The notes under the pieces were generated by a model. It searched no databases, was not told the origin of the DNA, and saw nothing but the letters and a program-made list of their open reading frames with translations. Both the position numbers and the translations under genes were made by a program. A stretch of DNA of 16,141 bases, from contig CAMOCH010000015.1 of NCBI GenBank assembly GCA_946610655.1, forward strand, positions 1-16,141. Direction: 5' to 3'. Each line of letters starts with the position of its first letter. The stretch's first letter is position 1. Below, piece by piece: positions 1-6,970 of the stretch. The stretch comes from an uncultured Clostridia bacterium. GTDB lineage: Bacteria > Bacillota > Clostridia > Christensenellales > UBA1242.

Positions 1-2
1 AC

Positions 3-353
3 AAACAAGATGAAATTATGAATCTTGAAGGTTACAGAGCTCGTTCAGTTGGTGCTCTTATCGGACTTGTAATGAATACTGGTGCTGGTAGTGATGTTAA
101 CCCATACACAGTAATTGACGTATCTACAAACATCGCTGCAGGAACTGTAACTTCAGACGATAAAACATATGCTTATACAGCAAGTGGAAGCTCATACTTG
201 TATTCAAATGGATTTGGTCAATACAATGCTAAGAGACAAAAAGCATTTGTAATTGGTTCTTCATATGATTACACAGCTATTAAAGGTGATTTTGCTGAAG
301 GTTGGAACATCAATAGTGTTGCAACAGAAATCCCAGCTGAAAGTGCTGAATAA
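3..353 (+). CDS. 3' end of an unrecognised protein (partial)
   Basis: The frame is open to the left edge: codons before the first ATG (position 18) read K-Q-D-E-I without a stop, and no ribosome binding site precedes that ATG. This is therefore best read as the C-terminal part of a gene that begins outside the window. The visible 117 residues are rich in Ser, Thr, Ala, Gly, Asn and Tyr, with no predicted membrane helix and an acidic end (PAESAE). That composition would suit a secreted or surface protein, but I do not recognise the family. Some Arg codons are CGT, as in the highly expressed gene at 7102. A strong terminator follows directly. The coding call is fairly sure; the function is unknown. 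Confidence 0.7.
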   Translation, partial: KQDEIMNLEGYRARSVGALIGLVMNTGAGSDVNPYTVIDVSTNIAAGTVTSDDKTYAYTASGSSYLYSNGFGQYNAKRQKAFVIGSSYDYTAIKGDFAEGWNINSVATEIPAESAE

Positions 354-373
354 ACAAAAAATAACAAAAATTT

Positions 374-403
374 AAGAACTCCCAATTTGGGGGTTCTTTT
401 TTT
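374..403 (+). terminator. Rho-independent terminator
   Basis: A nine-pair stem (375-383 with 389-397, one G-T wobble) has a short A/T loop and is followed by a run of seven T. It lies just after the stop codon at 353 and separates the first gene from the operon promoter at 456. Confidence 0.9.
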
Positions 404-455
404 GCTTTAAATTTCATATTTTTTATTATTATTTTACAAGTTATATTTTATTTGA

Positions 456-484
456 TTGACAAAGTTAAATTAAAAATATAAAAT
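456..484 (+). promoter_or_regulatory. Sigma-A-type promoter of the Ig-like/Smr operon
   Basis: A perfect -35 box TTGACA (456-461) is followed after 17 bp by TAAAAT (479-484). The predicted transcription start is near 491, giving a leader of about 19 nt with the GGAG site at 501-504. Confidence 0.75.
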
Positions 485-509
485 TAACATATACTAATTT
501 GGAGAAATT

Positions 510-1844
510 ATGAATAAGAAATTAAAAACTTTATTAATAGTTTTGGCTTCTATTGTTCTTATCGTCGGTGTTGGTGCCGGTGGTTATTTTCTTATTGGTA
601 ATTTGTCTAAAACAACAGTAAGTGATTTTAAGATTGTAAATGCAGAAGGAAAACCAATTAAAGACACAGATGTTTACATGGTTTCTTCTTCAGAAAATAA
701 ATTAGACATTAATGTTAGAGTTGATTCAACTGGTGCAGAAAATGTTTCATTTTCATCATCAAATTCTTCTGTTGCAAGAGTTTTTAAATCTGGTAACAGA
801 TATGTAGTTAGATATTATAAACCTGGTGAAGCAATAATAACAGCAAGTGTTAATGAAAATGTTAAAGATAGTTTTAAATTAACAGTAAAACAAGATTTTG
901 TTTCTAACATTGTTATTGAAGGAAATGAAGATAACATTGTTACCATGTATGCCGATGGAACAACAACAGAGTATAGCTATGTTGCAAAAGGCACAGCATC
1001 AAACACTCAATGTGACAACTCACTTATTAGAATTGTGGATAATTATGATAAAACCGTTTTTGAATCAATAAGTATTAACACAAGCAACAAAACATTGTCT
1101 GTAAAAAGCAATTTGGTTACTGTTGACAGCGTTGAAACAATCACTTTGCAAACTTATTGCATAGATGAAAATGGTCAAGAATTTGTTGAAAATAACTTTG
1201 TATATACAATTAATGTTGTTGGATACAGAATCAAAGATATTCAACTTCTTGTAAGTCAAGATTATTCATTTAAAAATAGTTATGTATATTTAAGTGAAAC
1301 AGATGATGGAACAGAAAACCCAAATAGATTTATTCTTGATGGTGAAACCATTATTGATGAAATATACTTAACAAGCAATATTGATAAAGTATATTTCAGA
1401 ACAAGAGTTCTTTACACAAATAACACATACAAAGATGTTTCATACACAGGAAGTATTAGTACAACCCCAGATAGTGACTATTACATTCAAATAAATAGTG
1501 GCAACGCTAATGGTATGGATTATTGGCTTTGTGTTGATAAAACAAAAGTAACAGGACTTACCGAGACAGTAAAACCTGTTATAGGAATAGGTTACACAGA
1601 TACCGAAATTAACTATAGAGCAGAAAAATCATTTGAACTTATTTATCTTGTTCCATCAACTGAAACAAGCAGTGTTTATTATAAATTCTTTAATAATAAA
1701 TTGTATAGCAAACATGTTGATGGTGGCGTGACATACTATGAATATATTTTCTGGGATACACGTTATCAAAGAACAGATACAATCACCGATGCTGATGGCA
1801 GAATTATAGGATTTACAAGCAATACTCCAGAGTGTTCAAACTAA
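510..1844 (+). CDS. Membrane-anchored protein with bacterial Ig-like (Big2-type) domain
   Basis: The 444-residue protein has a short basic N-terminus, then one hydrophobic segment (about residues 6-30). The rest is polar, rich in Asn, Ser, Thr and Tyr and beta-like, so it is probably displayed outside the membrane. Residues about 37-127 resemble a bacterial Ig-like Big2 domain: an S-S-S-N-S-S-V-A core, then a K-P-G-E-A-I-I-T-A turn, ending T-V-K-Q. The remaining ~315 residues have no recognised motif. The ATG at 510 is preceded by GGAG at 501-504 and a strong promoter. It is first in an operon: the Smr-domain gene begins one base after its stop. Signal anchor or cleavable signal cannot be told apart. 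The role is unknown; adhesion or envelope structure is only inference. Confidence 0.85.
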   Translation: MNKKLKTLLIVLASIVLIVGVGAGGYFLIGNLSKTTVSDFKIVNAEGKPIKDTDVYMVSSSENKLDINVRVDSTGAENVSFSSSNSSVARVFKSGNRYVVRYYKPGEAIITASVNENVKDSFKLTVKQDFVSNIVIEGNEDNIVTMYADGTTTEYSYVAKGTASNTQCDNSLIRIVDNYDKTVFESISINTSNKTLSVKSNLVTVDSVETITLQTYCIDENGQEFVENNFVYTINVVGYRIKDIQLLVSQDYSFKNSYVYLSETDDGTENPNRFILDGETIIDEIYLTSNIDKVYFRTRVLYTNNTYKDVSYTGSISTTPDSDYYIQINSGNANGMDYWLCVDKTKVTGLTETVKPVIGIGYTDTEINYRAEKSFELIYLVPSTETSSVYYKFFNNKLYSKHVDGGVTYYEYIFWDTRYQRTDTITDADGRIIGFTSNTPECSN

Positions 1845-1845
1845 T

Positions 1846-2109
1846 ATGGATGATATTTTTATAAAATATGAATATGGTGATTTTTGCATAGTAGATTTGC
1901 ATGGTAAATCAATTAATGATGCTCAAGTTGAACTTAATCATGTGATAAATAGCGTTGATGTGAATTATCAATATGTTTTAGTGGTTCATGGATACAATTC
2001 TGGAACAAGTTTGAAAAATTATGTAAGAAATCAATTTAAACATAATTTGGTGACAGAAAAAATAAATATAGATGCAGGAAGAACTTTACTTCGTTTAAAG
2101 GAAAGATGA
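1846..2109 (+). CDS. Small stand-alone Smr-domain protein
   Basis: This 87-residue protein consists of little more than an Smr domain, the C-terminal domain of MutS2, where it binds or nicks nucleic acid. The two family signatures are visible: V-D-L-H-G at residues 16-20 and H-G-x-x-x-G-T at 48-54, followed by a helix (L-K-x-x-V-R). Family members range from MutS2 fusions to small free-standing forms; this is near the minimum. The ATG lies one base after the stop of the Ig-like gene with no clear Shine-Dalgarno, so translational coupling is likely. Its end overlaps the next gene in an ATGA arrangement. A cytoplasmic nucleic-acid protein between two membrane proteins is odd. Domain call good; biological role unknown. 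Confidence 0.82.
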   Translation: MDDIFIKYEYGDFCIVDLHGKSINDAQVELNHVINSVDVNYQYVLVVHGYNSGTSLKNYVRNQFKHNLVTEKINIDAGRTLLRLKER

Positions 2110-3254
2110 AAGAGCAAAAACTAACAACAACAAATGAACAGTTAAACAAAGAATTAAAAAAAAATAGTTTAGTTCTAAATATTTTTTATGCTTTGTTTAT
2201 ATGTATTGTTGCAATATTGTTAGTTTTTTCTTATTTTTCAATTTTCTCTGATAGATTTTATTTTAAAAATTTCAATCATCAATATATTGTTGGAATAGGC
2301 AGTTCAGAAAATTTTGTTAATGCAAAAAATGGGCAGTTGTTTGTGATTAGTAAATATAACTCAACAATGCAGATAAATATTGGTGATGAAATTTATTATT
2401 CAAAAAATATTCAAAAAGGTTCAGGTATTGTTCAATCTGTTAACAATTCAACTCAAGTAATAGAATTAAAATGTGGTGAGCAAACTGTCCATGTATATTT
2501 TTCATCAGTACTTGGTAAAATTGATTCTAAAGTTGATGGCATTGGATATATTGTTTGGTTTATTCAAAGCAAAGCTGGCGTTATAACTTTTAATGTGGTT
2601 TTGATAGCTATTGTTACCACTAAAATATTGCTCAATTATTTTATTGAAACAAGTGCAAAAGGCAGAGAACTTAAAAAGAAATTAAAAGAACAAAAAAGAG
2701 AACTTAAGCAGCTGAGCAAAAATCATAAAAAATATAAAGACAGCGAGCTTAATGTAAAAACATTTGATATGCTTTCGGGAACGCTATTAGAAAATAAGCA
2801 AAAATTAACAGAAATGTCTCAAGACGGAAATCTTTCAAATGCATATTCATATTTGCTAAGCAGTGTGCATGAGTATTATATGCTAAAAGATAAATTAGAC
2901 CTTGATGATAAAGAGAAAATAACCAACTGCGTCGAACTTATGACATTAGCAAATGAAATTGGCGTGAATGAAGAATATATGCTCACTGATTTGATTTTGA
3001 AATCTGGTATATACAAATTTGACACAAAAGAATTTTTGAAAAGTGGTAAAGAATTTTTTAATAACGCTCACGCAAAAGAAACTTATCAATCATTTTTGAT
3101 TGTTTTATATGTTTTATGTAAGAACAATAAATCTGAAATTGATGATAACATTTATGACCTTTGTTCATATATTCAAGATAAAATTAAATACGATGAGCAG
3201 CTTAAAAATGACGAAAATTTGATAAAAATCTGTGAACTTATTAAAAAAATATAA
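2106..3254 (+). CDS. Two-helix membrane protein with inactive signal-peptidase-like (S26B) domain
   Basis: The 382-residue protein has a basic N-terminus, a membrane helix (about 21-44), an outer domain (about 55-155), a second helix (about 157-179), a Lys/Glu-rich coiled coil (about 183-215) and a helical cytoplasmic tail. The outer domain aligns by eye with the active SipW-type peptidase at 12986. It shares Q-I-N-I-G-D (89-94 here, 112-117 there), an I-x-S-x-E-N stretch where the active one has the S-M-E-P nucleophile motif, and a shared S-K-A-G-V-I / S-T-A-G-I-I entry to the last helix. The I-H-R-V catalytic His motif is replaced (about 105-111) and the T-K-G...D motif is absent. It is probably catalytically dead. 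The start overlaps the Smr gene by four bases and has AAGGAA just upstream. Function unknown; scaffolding or substrate binding is inference. Confidence 0.75.
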   Translation: MKEQKLTTTNEQLNKELKKNSLVLNIFYALFICIVAILLVFSYFSIFSDRFYFKNFNHQYIVGIGSSENFVNAKNGQLFVISKYNSTMQINIGDEIYYSKNIQKGSGIVQSVNNSTQVIELKCGEQTVHVYFSSVLGKIDSKVDGIGYIVWFIQSKAGVITFNVVLIAIVTTKILLNYFIETSAKGRELKKKLKEQKRELKQLSKNHKKYKDSELNVKTFDMLSGTLLENKQKLTEMSQDGNLSNAYSYLLSSVHEYYMLKDKLDLDDKEKITNCVELMTLANEIGVNEEYMLTDLILKSGIYKFDTKEFLKSGKEFFNNAHAKETYQSFLIVLYVLCKNNKSEIDDNIYDLCSYIQDKIKYDEQLKNDENLIKICELIKKI

Positions 3255-3303
3255 AAAAATTTCATTTTTTTTGCAAAAAGGTCTAGTATTTTATTAAATT
3301 ATG

Positions 3304-3312
3304 TGATAAAAT
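3304..3312 (+). promoter_or_regulatory. Extended -10 promoter element
   Basis: TGATAAAAT at 3304-3312 forms a TGn-extended -10 box (TAAAAT at 3307-3312). No good -35 box is seen 17 bp upstream. It predicts a start near 3319, about 25 nt before the ATG at 3344. Confidence 0.5.
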
Positions 3313-3343
3313 ATAGTCAATATAAAACAAGGGGATTAAGATT

Positions 3344-3538
3344 ATGAATACAAAAACATCTTTAATTGTTGGTTTAATTGCAAATTTCTTGTATATCATT
3401 CTTGGAGTTGTTTTGTTAATACTTAACAACCTTAATACTGTTTCTATTGTATTACTTTCTTGTATTATTTTGGTATCAATAGTTTCTGCAGTATTAATTT
3501 GGAGAAATATGTATTCTCTAAATCATCCAGAAAAATAA
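3344..3538 (+). CDS. Small two-helix membrane protein
   Basis: The 64-residue protein is almost entirely two hydrophobic helices (about residues 7-28 and 32-53) joined by a short N-x-L-N-T loop, with short polar ends. The ATG is preceded by AAGGGG (3329-3334), and an extended -10 box lies upstream. A strong terminator follows at 3553, so it is a single-gene unit. I do not recognise the family. The N-terminus is basic and the C-terminal tail has mixed charge, so topology is uncertain. It is likely real, given its own promoter element, ribosome site and terminator, but its function is unknown. Confidence 0.72.
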   Translation: MNTKTSLIVGLIANFLYIILGVVLLILNNLNTVSIVLLSCIILVSIVSAVLIWRNMYSLNHPEK

Positions 3539-3552
3539 ATTGCAATTATTAT

Positions 3553-3576
3553 AACGGGCATTCGCCCGTTTTTTTT
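3553..3576 (+). terminator. Rho-independent terminator
   Basis: Seven perfect pairs, AACGGGC with GCCCGTT, enclose a four-base loop (3560-3563) and are followed by a run of eight T from 3569. It ends the small membrane protein unit and isolates the rnr gene. Confidence 0.93.
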
Positions 3577-3592
3577 ATTGCGTTTAGTGGAC

Positions 3593-3621
3593 TTATCTTT
3601 GTTTTTTTGCTAGTATATTAT
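3593..3621 (+). promoter_or_regulatory. rnr: Possible promoter of rnr
   Basis: TATTAT at 3616-3621 lies 17 bp after a weak -35 candidate TTATCT (3593-3598). The predicted start near 3628 would place the AGGAGAG site at the extreme 5' end of a leader of about 10 nt. The -35 match is poor, so this is tentative. Confidence 0.4.
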
Positions 3622-3637
3622 TAATATAGGAGAGATT

Positions 3638-5746
3638 ATGGACTTTACTAGCAAAGTTTATGAAACAATAAAAAGTAGTAATAAAAAACTTGTAACCGAA
3701 ACATATTTGTTTAAAATGCTCGGAGTTAAAACCAATTTTGATATTGTTGCAATCAGAGCAAGTTTGAAAGAACTTATTAAACAAGATAAAATTGTTAAAA
3801 CAGCAAGAGAGAAATATATGCTGTCTGAAAAATCAAGTTTTCAACGAGCAAAAATAATTGGAACAAAGCAAGGCTATGCTTTTGCACGTCTTGAATCAAC
3901 ATCTGAAGATATATTTATAAGTGAAAAAAATCTTGGTGGAGCAGTTCATGGCGATACAGTTTTGATAAGTATTGATAAAAATATTCCTAAAAAGGGCTAT
4001 ACAGGCAAAAAAACAGGCAATGTAGAAAAGATTATATCTCGTGGAATAACTTGTTTGGTTGGAACATTTTCGGTTAATAACGGTGTGAATTTGGTTGTGC
4101 CTGATGACCCTAGGTTTGCAGACAGCATTTTTATTGCGCCAGATAGCACATTAAATGCCAAACCTAACACTAAAGTTTATGTTAAAATTTTAGAGTATCC
4201 ATCACGCACCAAGATGGCGTTAGGAAAAGTCATTGAAGTTTTGGGTGTTAGTGGTGAAGCAAGAACAAGCACACTTTCTATCATAAGAAGTTTCAATTTA
4301 ATTGAAGAATTTCCAGAAGATGTAAAAAAAGAGGCTGTTGAAGTTAGTAAAAACGGAATAACAGATAAAGAAAGAGAAAATAGAAAAGATTTCACCAAAG
4401 ATTTGGTTATAACCATTGATGGCGAAGATGCAAGAGACTTTGACGACGCATTTTCTATGCAAAAGAAAGGCGATAAATACTATTTAAACGTTCATATTGC
4501 TGATGTTTCGCATTATGTTAAAGAAGGTGGAAAATTGGATGCAGAAGCCTTTAAAAGAGGCACTAGCGTGTATTTTCCAGATTATGTTTTACCAATGCTT
4601 CCTGTTGAGCTTTCAAATGGAATTTGCTCGCTTAACCCAAATGAAGATAGACTTTCTATGAGTGTTGAGATGGTGTTTGATAAAAATGCCAATGTTGAAA
4701 GTTATAACATTTGCAAAGGTATTATTCATTCTAAGTATAGAATGACTTATACATTGGTTACTAAAATTTTGGAAGGAGACAAAGAAACAAGAACTAAGTA
4801 TAAAGAAATTGTTTCAATGCTCGAAGATTCTGCTGAACTTGCAAAACTCCTTATAAAAAAGAGAGATAACGAAGGGCAGCTTGATTTTGACCTCCCTGAG
4901 CCTCAAATTATTGTTGATGAAAACTATAACACTGTTGACATAATTAAACACCCAAGAGAAATTTCGCATAGATTGATTGAGCAATTTATGGTTGTTACAA
5001 ACGAAGTTGTCGCAAGACATTTTGACATGATGAAAGTTCCATTTGTTTATCGTGTGCATGAAAATCCAACTCCAGAAAAAATAACTGCGTTTGCAGGATT
5101 TGTAAAAACTTTGGGACTTAATTTGAATAAAGCTGCAAGACCAAGAGATTTTCAAGCACTGCTTCTTGCAAGCAAGGACCAAACATATTCACAAGCGCTT
5201 TCAAAAATTATGCTTAGAAGTATGCAAAAGGCGAGATATGCACCAGAGAATTTGGGTCACTTTGGTTTGGCTCTCAAAAATTATTGTCATTTTACAAGCC
5301 CAATAAGAAGATATCCAGATTTAACAATTCACAGAATTATAAGTTATATTTTGGAAAATAAAATGACAGAACAAAAACTTAAAAATTTGGAAGAATTTGT
5401 GCAGATTGCTTCTGAACAGTCAAGTGTCACAGAAAGAAATGCCGAGCAAGCAGAGCGCACTGTTGATGACCAAAAGAAAGCAGAATTTATGGCAAACAAA
5501 ATTGGCAATATTTATGATGCTGTGGTTAGTGGGGCAACTGATGCTGGTGTTTATGTTCAACTTGAAAACACTGTTGAAGGAATGATTCTAACAGAAAAAC
5601 TTCCAAGCGACAGATATATGTATAATGAAAAAATGTATGCTCTAGTTGGAAGAAAACATTCATATAGGATTGGTGATAAACTAAAAGTTAAATTGGATCA
5701 AGTTGATACACTTTCAAGACATATTGATTTTTCACTTGCTGAATAA
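3638..5746 (+). CDS. rnr: Ribonuclease R
   Basis: This is a processive 3'-to-5' exoribonuclease of the RNB family that degrades structured RNA and, with tmRNA-SmpB, defective mRNA. Order in the 702 residues: helix-turn-helix-like N-terminus (about 1-65), two cold-shock/OB domains (about 68-200), the RNB catalytic domain (about 251-580) and an S1 domain (about 620-700). The metal-binding Asp cluster is plain: D-G-E-D-A-R-D-F-D-D at 261-270. ATG 3638 has a strong AGGAGAG site at 3628-3634. The protein ends directly after the S1 domain, without the Lys-rich tail known from E. coli RNase R (about 813 residues). Downstream lie smpB and ssrA, a neighbourhood common in Bacillota. Identity is very sure. 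Confidence 0.97.
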   Translation: MDFTSKVYETIKSSNKKLVTETYLFKMLGVKTNFDIVAIRASLKELIKQDKIVKTAREKYMLSEKSSFQRAKIIGTKQGYAFARLESTSEDIFISEKNLGGAVHGDTVLISIDKNIPKKGYTGKKTGNVEKIISRGITCLVGTFSVNNGVNLVVPDDPRFADSIFIAPDSTLNAKPNTKVYVKILEYPSRTKMALGKVIEVLGVSGEARTSTLSIIRSFNLIEEFPEDVKKEAVEVSKNGITDKERENRKDFTKDLVITIDGEDARDFDDAFSMQKKGDKYYLNVHIADVSHYVKEGGKLDAEAFKRGTSVYFPDYVLPMLPVELSNGICSLNPNEDRLSMSVEMVFDKNANVESYNICKGIIHSKYRMTYTLVTKILEGDKETRTKYKEIVSMLEDSAELAKLLIKKRDNEGQLDFDLPEPQIIVDENYNTVDIIKHPREISHRLIEQFMVVTNEVVARHFDMMKVPFVYRVHENPTPEKITAFAGFVKTLGLNLNKAARPRDFQALLLASKDQTYSQALSKIMLRSMQKARYAPENLGHFGLALKNYCHFTSPIRRYPDLTIHRIISYILENKMTEQKLKNLEEFVQIASEQSSVTERNAEQAERTVDDQKKAEFMANKIGNIYDAVVSGATDAGVYVQLENTVEGMILTEKLPSDRYMYNEKMYALVGRKHSYRIGDKLKVKLDQVDTLSRHIDFSLAE

Positions 5747-5769
5747 AAGGTGCAAAAAGCACCTTTTTT
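5746..5769 (+). terminator. Rho-independent terminator after rnr
   Basis: Stem AAAGGTGC (5746-5753) pairs with GCACCTTT (5759-5766) around a five-A loop, and the T run continues to 5769. It begins at the last base of the rnr stop codon, so rnr and smpB are probably separate transcripts. Confidence 0.9.
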
Positions 5770-5873
5770 ATATGCAAAAAAGCAATATTTGCAGATGATT
5801 TTGATTTGAGACACTAAAATGCAAAAAAACAGCAATATTTTTAAATTAACTTACAAATTTTTAAATTTTATTG

Positions 5874-5902
5874 TTGAAAAACGCAAATTTATATGCTATA
5901 CT
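5874..5902 (+). promoter_or_regulatory. smpB: Extended -10 promoter of smpB (and probably ssrA)
   Basis: TTGAAA (5874-5879), a 17-bp spacer ending in TGC, then TATACT (5897-5902), so the -10 box is TGn-extended. The predicted start is near 5909, leaving a leader of only about 10 nt before ATG 5919. No separate promoter for the tmRNA is visible inside smpB, so this one probably serves both. Confidence 0.78.
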
Positions 5903-5918
5903 TTGCGTGGGTAGCATT

Positions 5919-6350
5919 ATGGTAATTGAAAATAGAGAAGCAAGGTTTAATTATTTTATTGAAGACACCATAGAAGCAGGGATTGTTCTTGAAGGCTGTG
6001 AAGTTAAGTCTATTAGACAAGGCAAAACAAGTTTAAAAGATACATTCGTTAAGATATCTAATGGTGAAGTTTTTCTATACAATTGTCATATTGCAACCTA
6101 TGATAAAACAAGTCAATTTGTGCCAGATACCAGAAGAACCAGAAAATTATTATTGCATAAATCTCAAATTGATAAACTAGACAAAAGAACAAGTGTGCAA
6201 GGCTATGCCTTGGTGCCACTTAAAATTTATTTTGTTAAGGGGTATGCAAAAGTGCTTGTTGGTGTTGGTAAAGGTAAAAAATTGTATGACAAGCGTCAAA
6301 CAATTAAGGAAAGAGATAACAAAAGAGAAATTGCAAGACTTGTTAAATAG
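5919..6350 (+). CDS. smpB: SmpB, tmRNA-binding protein of trans-translation
   Basis: SmpB binds tmRNA and takes it to the A site of stalled ribosomes. The 143-residue protein starts M-V-I-E-N-R-E-A-R-F and contains the conserved E-A-G-I-V-L-E-G-C-E-V-K-S-I-R stretch, and ends with the basic tail (K-K-L-Y-D-K-R...K-E-R-D...R-E-I-A-R). All are family hallmarks, and the length is close to the usual 150 or so. ATG 5919 is chosen. A longer frame opening with TTG at 5871 would start upstream of the -35 box, so most of that extension lies outside the predicted transcript, and those residues do not match the family. The upstream sequence (GTGGG) is at best a weak ribosome site. The stop codon is three bases before the mature tmRNA. 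Identity is very sure. Confidence 0.96.
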   Translation: MVIENREARFNYFIEDTIEAGIVLEGCEVKSIRQGKTSLKDTFVKISNGEVFLYNCHIATYDKTSQFVPDTRRTRKLLLHKSQIDKLDKRTSVQGYALVPLKIYFVKGYAKVLVGVGKGKKLYDKRQTIKERDNKREIARLVK

Positions 6351-6353
6351 CAT

Positions 6354-6704
6354 GGGGGCGATTTGTTTCGACACACTTTGCTGGCGTAAGTTGTAAGCAC
6401 ACTTGTAGCGCTTATCTACAATAAAATGAGCAAAAAAATAAACGCAGACAATAAAGTCGCATTAGCTGCTTAGTTCAGCTACGGTTTTGTTTTGAAGTGC
6501 CATTAATAAAAACAAAATTGTCAAATTATAATGGACTTGCTAGTTGTCATTTGTGCTGGCAAATAGCATAGTATAATGCACAATAGTTTTAATAAAAGTG
6601 GTTGACTGATTTTATTAAAACAAAAACAAACATGTCAACTGTGGTGTGGAGAAGAGCTTATGGAAGTGGGTGTGGACTCGGCTTCGTCGCCGACGCCTCC
6701 ACCA
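6354..6704 (+). ncRNA. ssrA: tmRNA (transfer-messenger RNA)
   Basis: tmRNA rescues ribosomes stalled on broken mRNA and tags the nascent protein for proteolysis. The 5' end GGGGGCG (6354-6360) pairs over seven bases with CGCCTCC (6694-6700, one G-U), followed by A and an encoded CCA (6702-6704). The TTCGACA element at 6366-6372 is the usual tRNA-like 5' domain. The tag frame ends N-K-V-A-L-A-A before TAG at 6471, the classical hydrophobic degron end. Total length is 351 nt, usual for the family. Oddity: the T-arm (6678-6693) has a perfect five-pair stem but a six-base loop, TTCGTC, instead of the seven-base TTCRANY, so the position of A58 is absent. A strong terminator follows at once. Confidence 0.95.
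6429..6473 (+). other. ssrA: tmRNA tag-peptide reading frame
   Basis: Read in the frame that ends at TAG 6471-6473, the message part encodes S-K-K-I-N-A-D-N-K-V-A-L-A-A. The A-L-A-A end is the known ClpXP-type degron of many bacteria. The exact resume codon is uncertain; AGC at 6429 or a nearby codon are candidates. A GCA at 6430 is excluded, because its frame meets TAA at 6439. Confidence 0.75.
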
Positions 6705-6707
6705 AAA

Positions 6708-6731
6708 TGCAGGGAATAACCCTGCTTTTTT
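6708..6731 (+). terminator. Rho-independent terminator of ssrA
   Basis: GCAGGG (6709-6714) pairs with CCCTGC (6720-6725) around AATAA, followed by six T. It lies four bases after the CCA end of tmRNA, leaving a very short 3' trailer. Confidence 0.94.
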
Positions 6732-6937
6732 ATTTACTCACTATCTATTTGCATTGTTTTAAATCTTTTTGCTTATTCTATAAGATATATCTCAAATTTA
6801 GTGAAAAATTTGTAATAGCAAAGTAAAATTTGTGTAAATATTATTAAAAATATTTTGAAAAAATGGAATATTAGGGTATAGAAATAAGAAAAATATAGGT
6901 AAATATGGATTTTTTAATAAAAAAAGTCCACTTGCTA
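6732..6937. other. AT-rich intergenic stretch without a gene
   Basis: About 200 bases between the tmRNA terminator and the promoter at 6938. I see no credible reading frame with a ribosome site, no tRNA-like fold and no clear repeat. It is A/T homopolymer-rich, like other spacers in this window. Confidence 0.6.
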
Positions 6938-6966
6938 TTGACAAAAGGCCTTTCGTGTGTTAGAAT
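6938..6966 (+). promoter_or_regulatory. Strong extended -10 promoter for the coiled-coil protein gene
   Basis: Perfect TTGACA (6938-6943), a 17-bp spacer ending in TGT, then TAGAAT (6961-6966), so the -10 box is TGn-extended. It is among the best promoters in the window. The start is predicted near 6971-6973, giving a leader of about 130 nt before ATG 7102. Confidence 0.85.
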
Positions 6967-6970
6967 AACA

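Noticed and set aside
5773..5841. Short similar stretches (GCAAAAAAGCAATATT and a variant) and a TGCAAA/TTTGCA hairpin
   Set aside because: Short A-rich repeats are common in this DNA; the copies are imperfect and no larger structure or array is formed.
5871..5918. TTG-initiated extension of SmpB
   Set aside because: The TTG precedes the promoter's -35 box and most of the extension lies upstream of the predicted +1; family similarity starts at M-V-I-E-N-R.
6430..6441. GCA at 6430 as the tmRNA resume codon
   Set aside because: Its frame runs into TAA at 6439; the frame ending in A-L-A-A is one base different.
6602..6826. 74-residue reading frame across the tmRNA 3' end
   Set aside because: It overlaps the tRNA-like domain and terminator of ssrA and has no ribosome site; an RNA gene explains the sequence.
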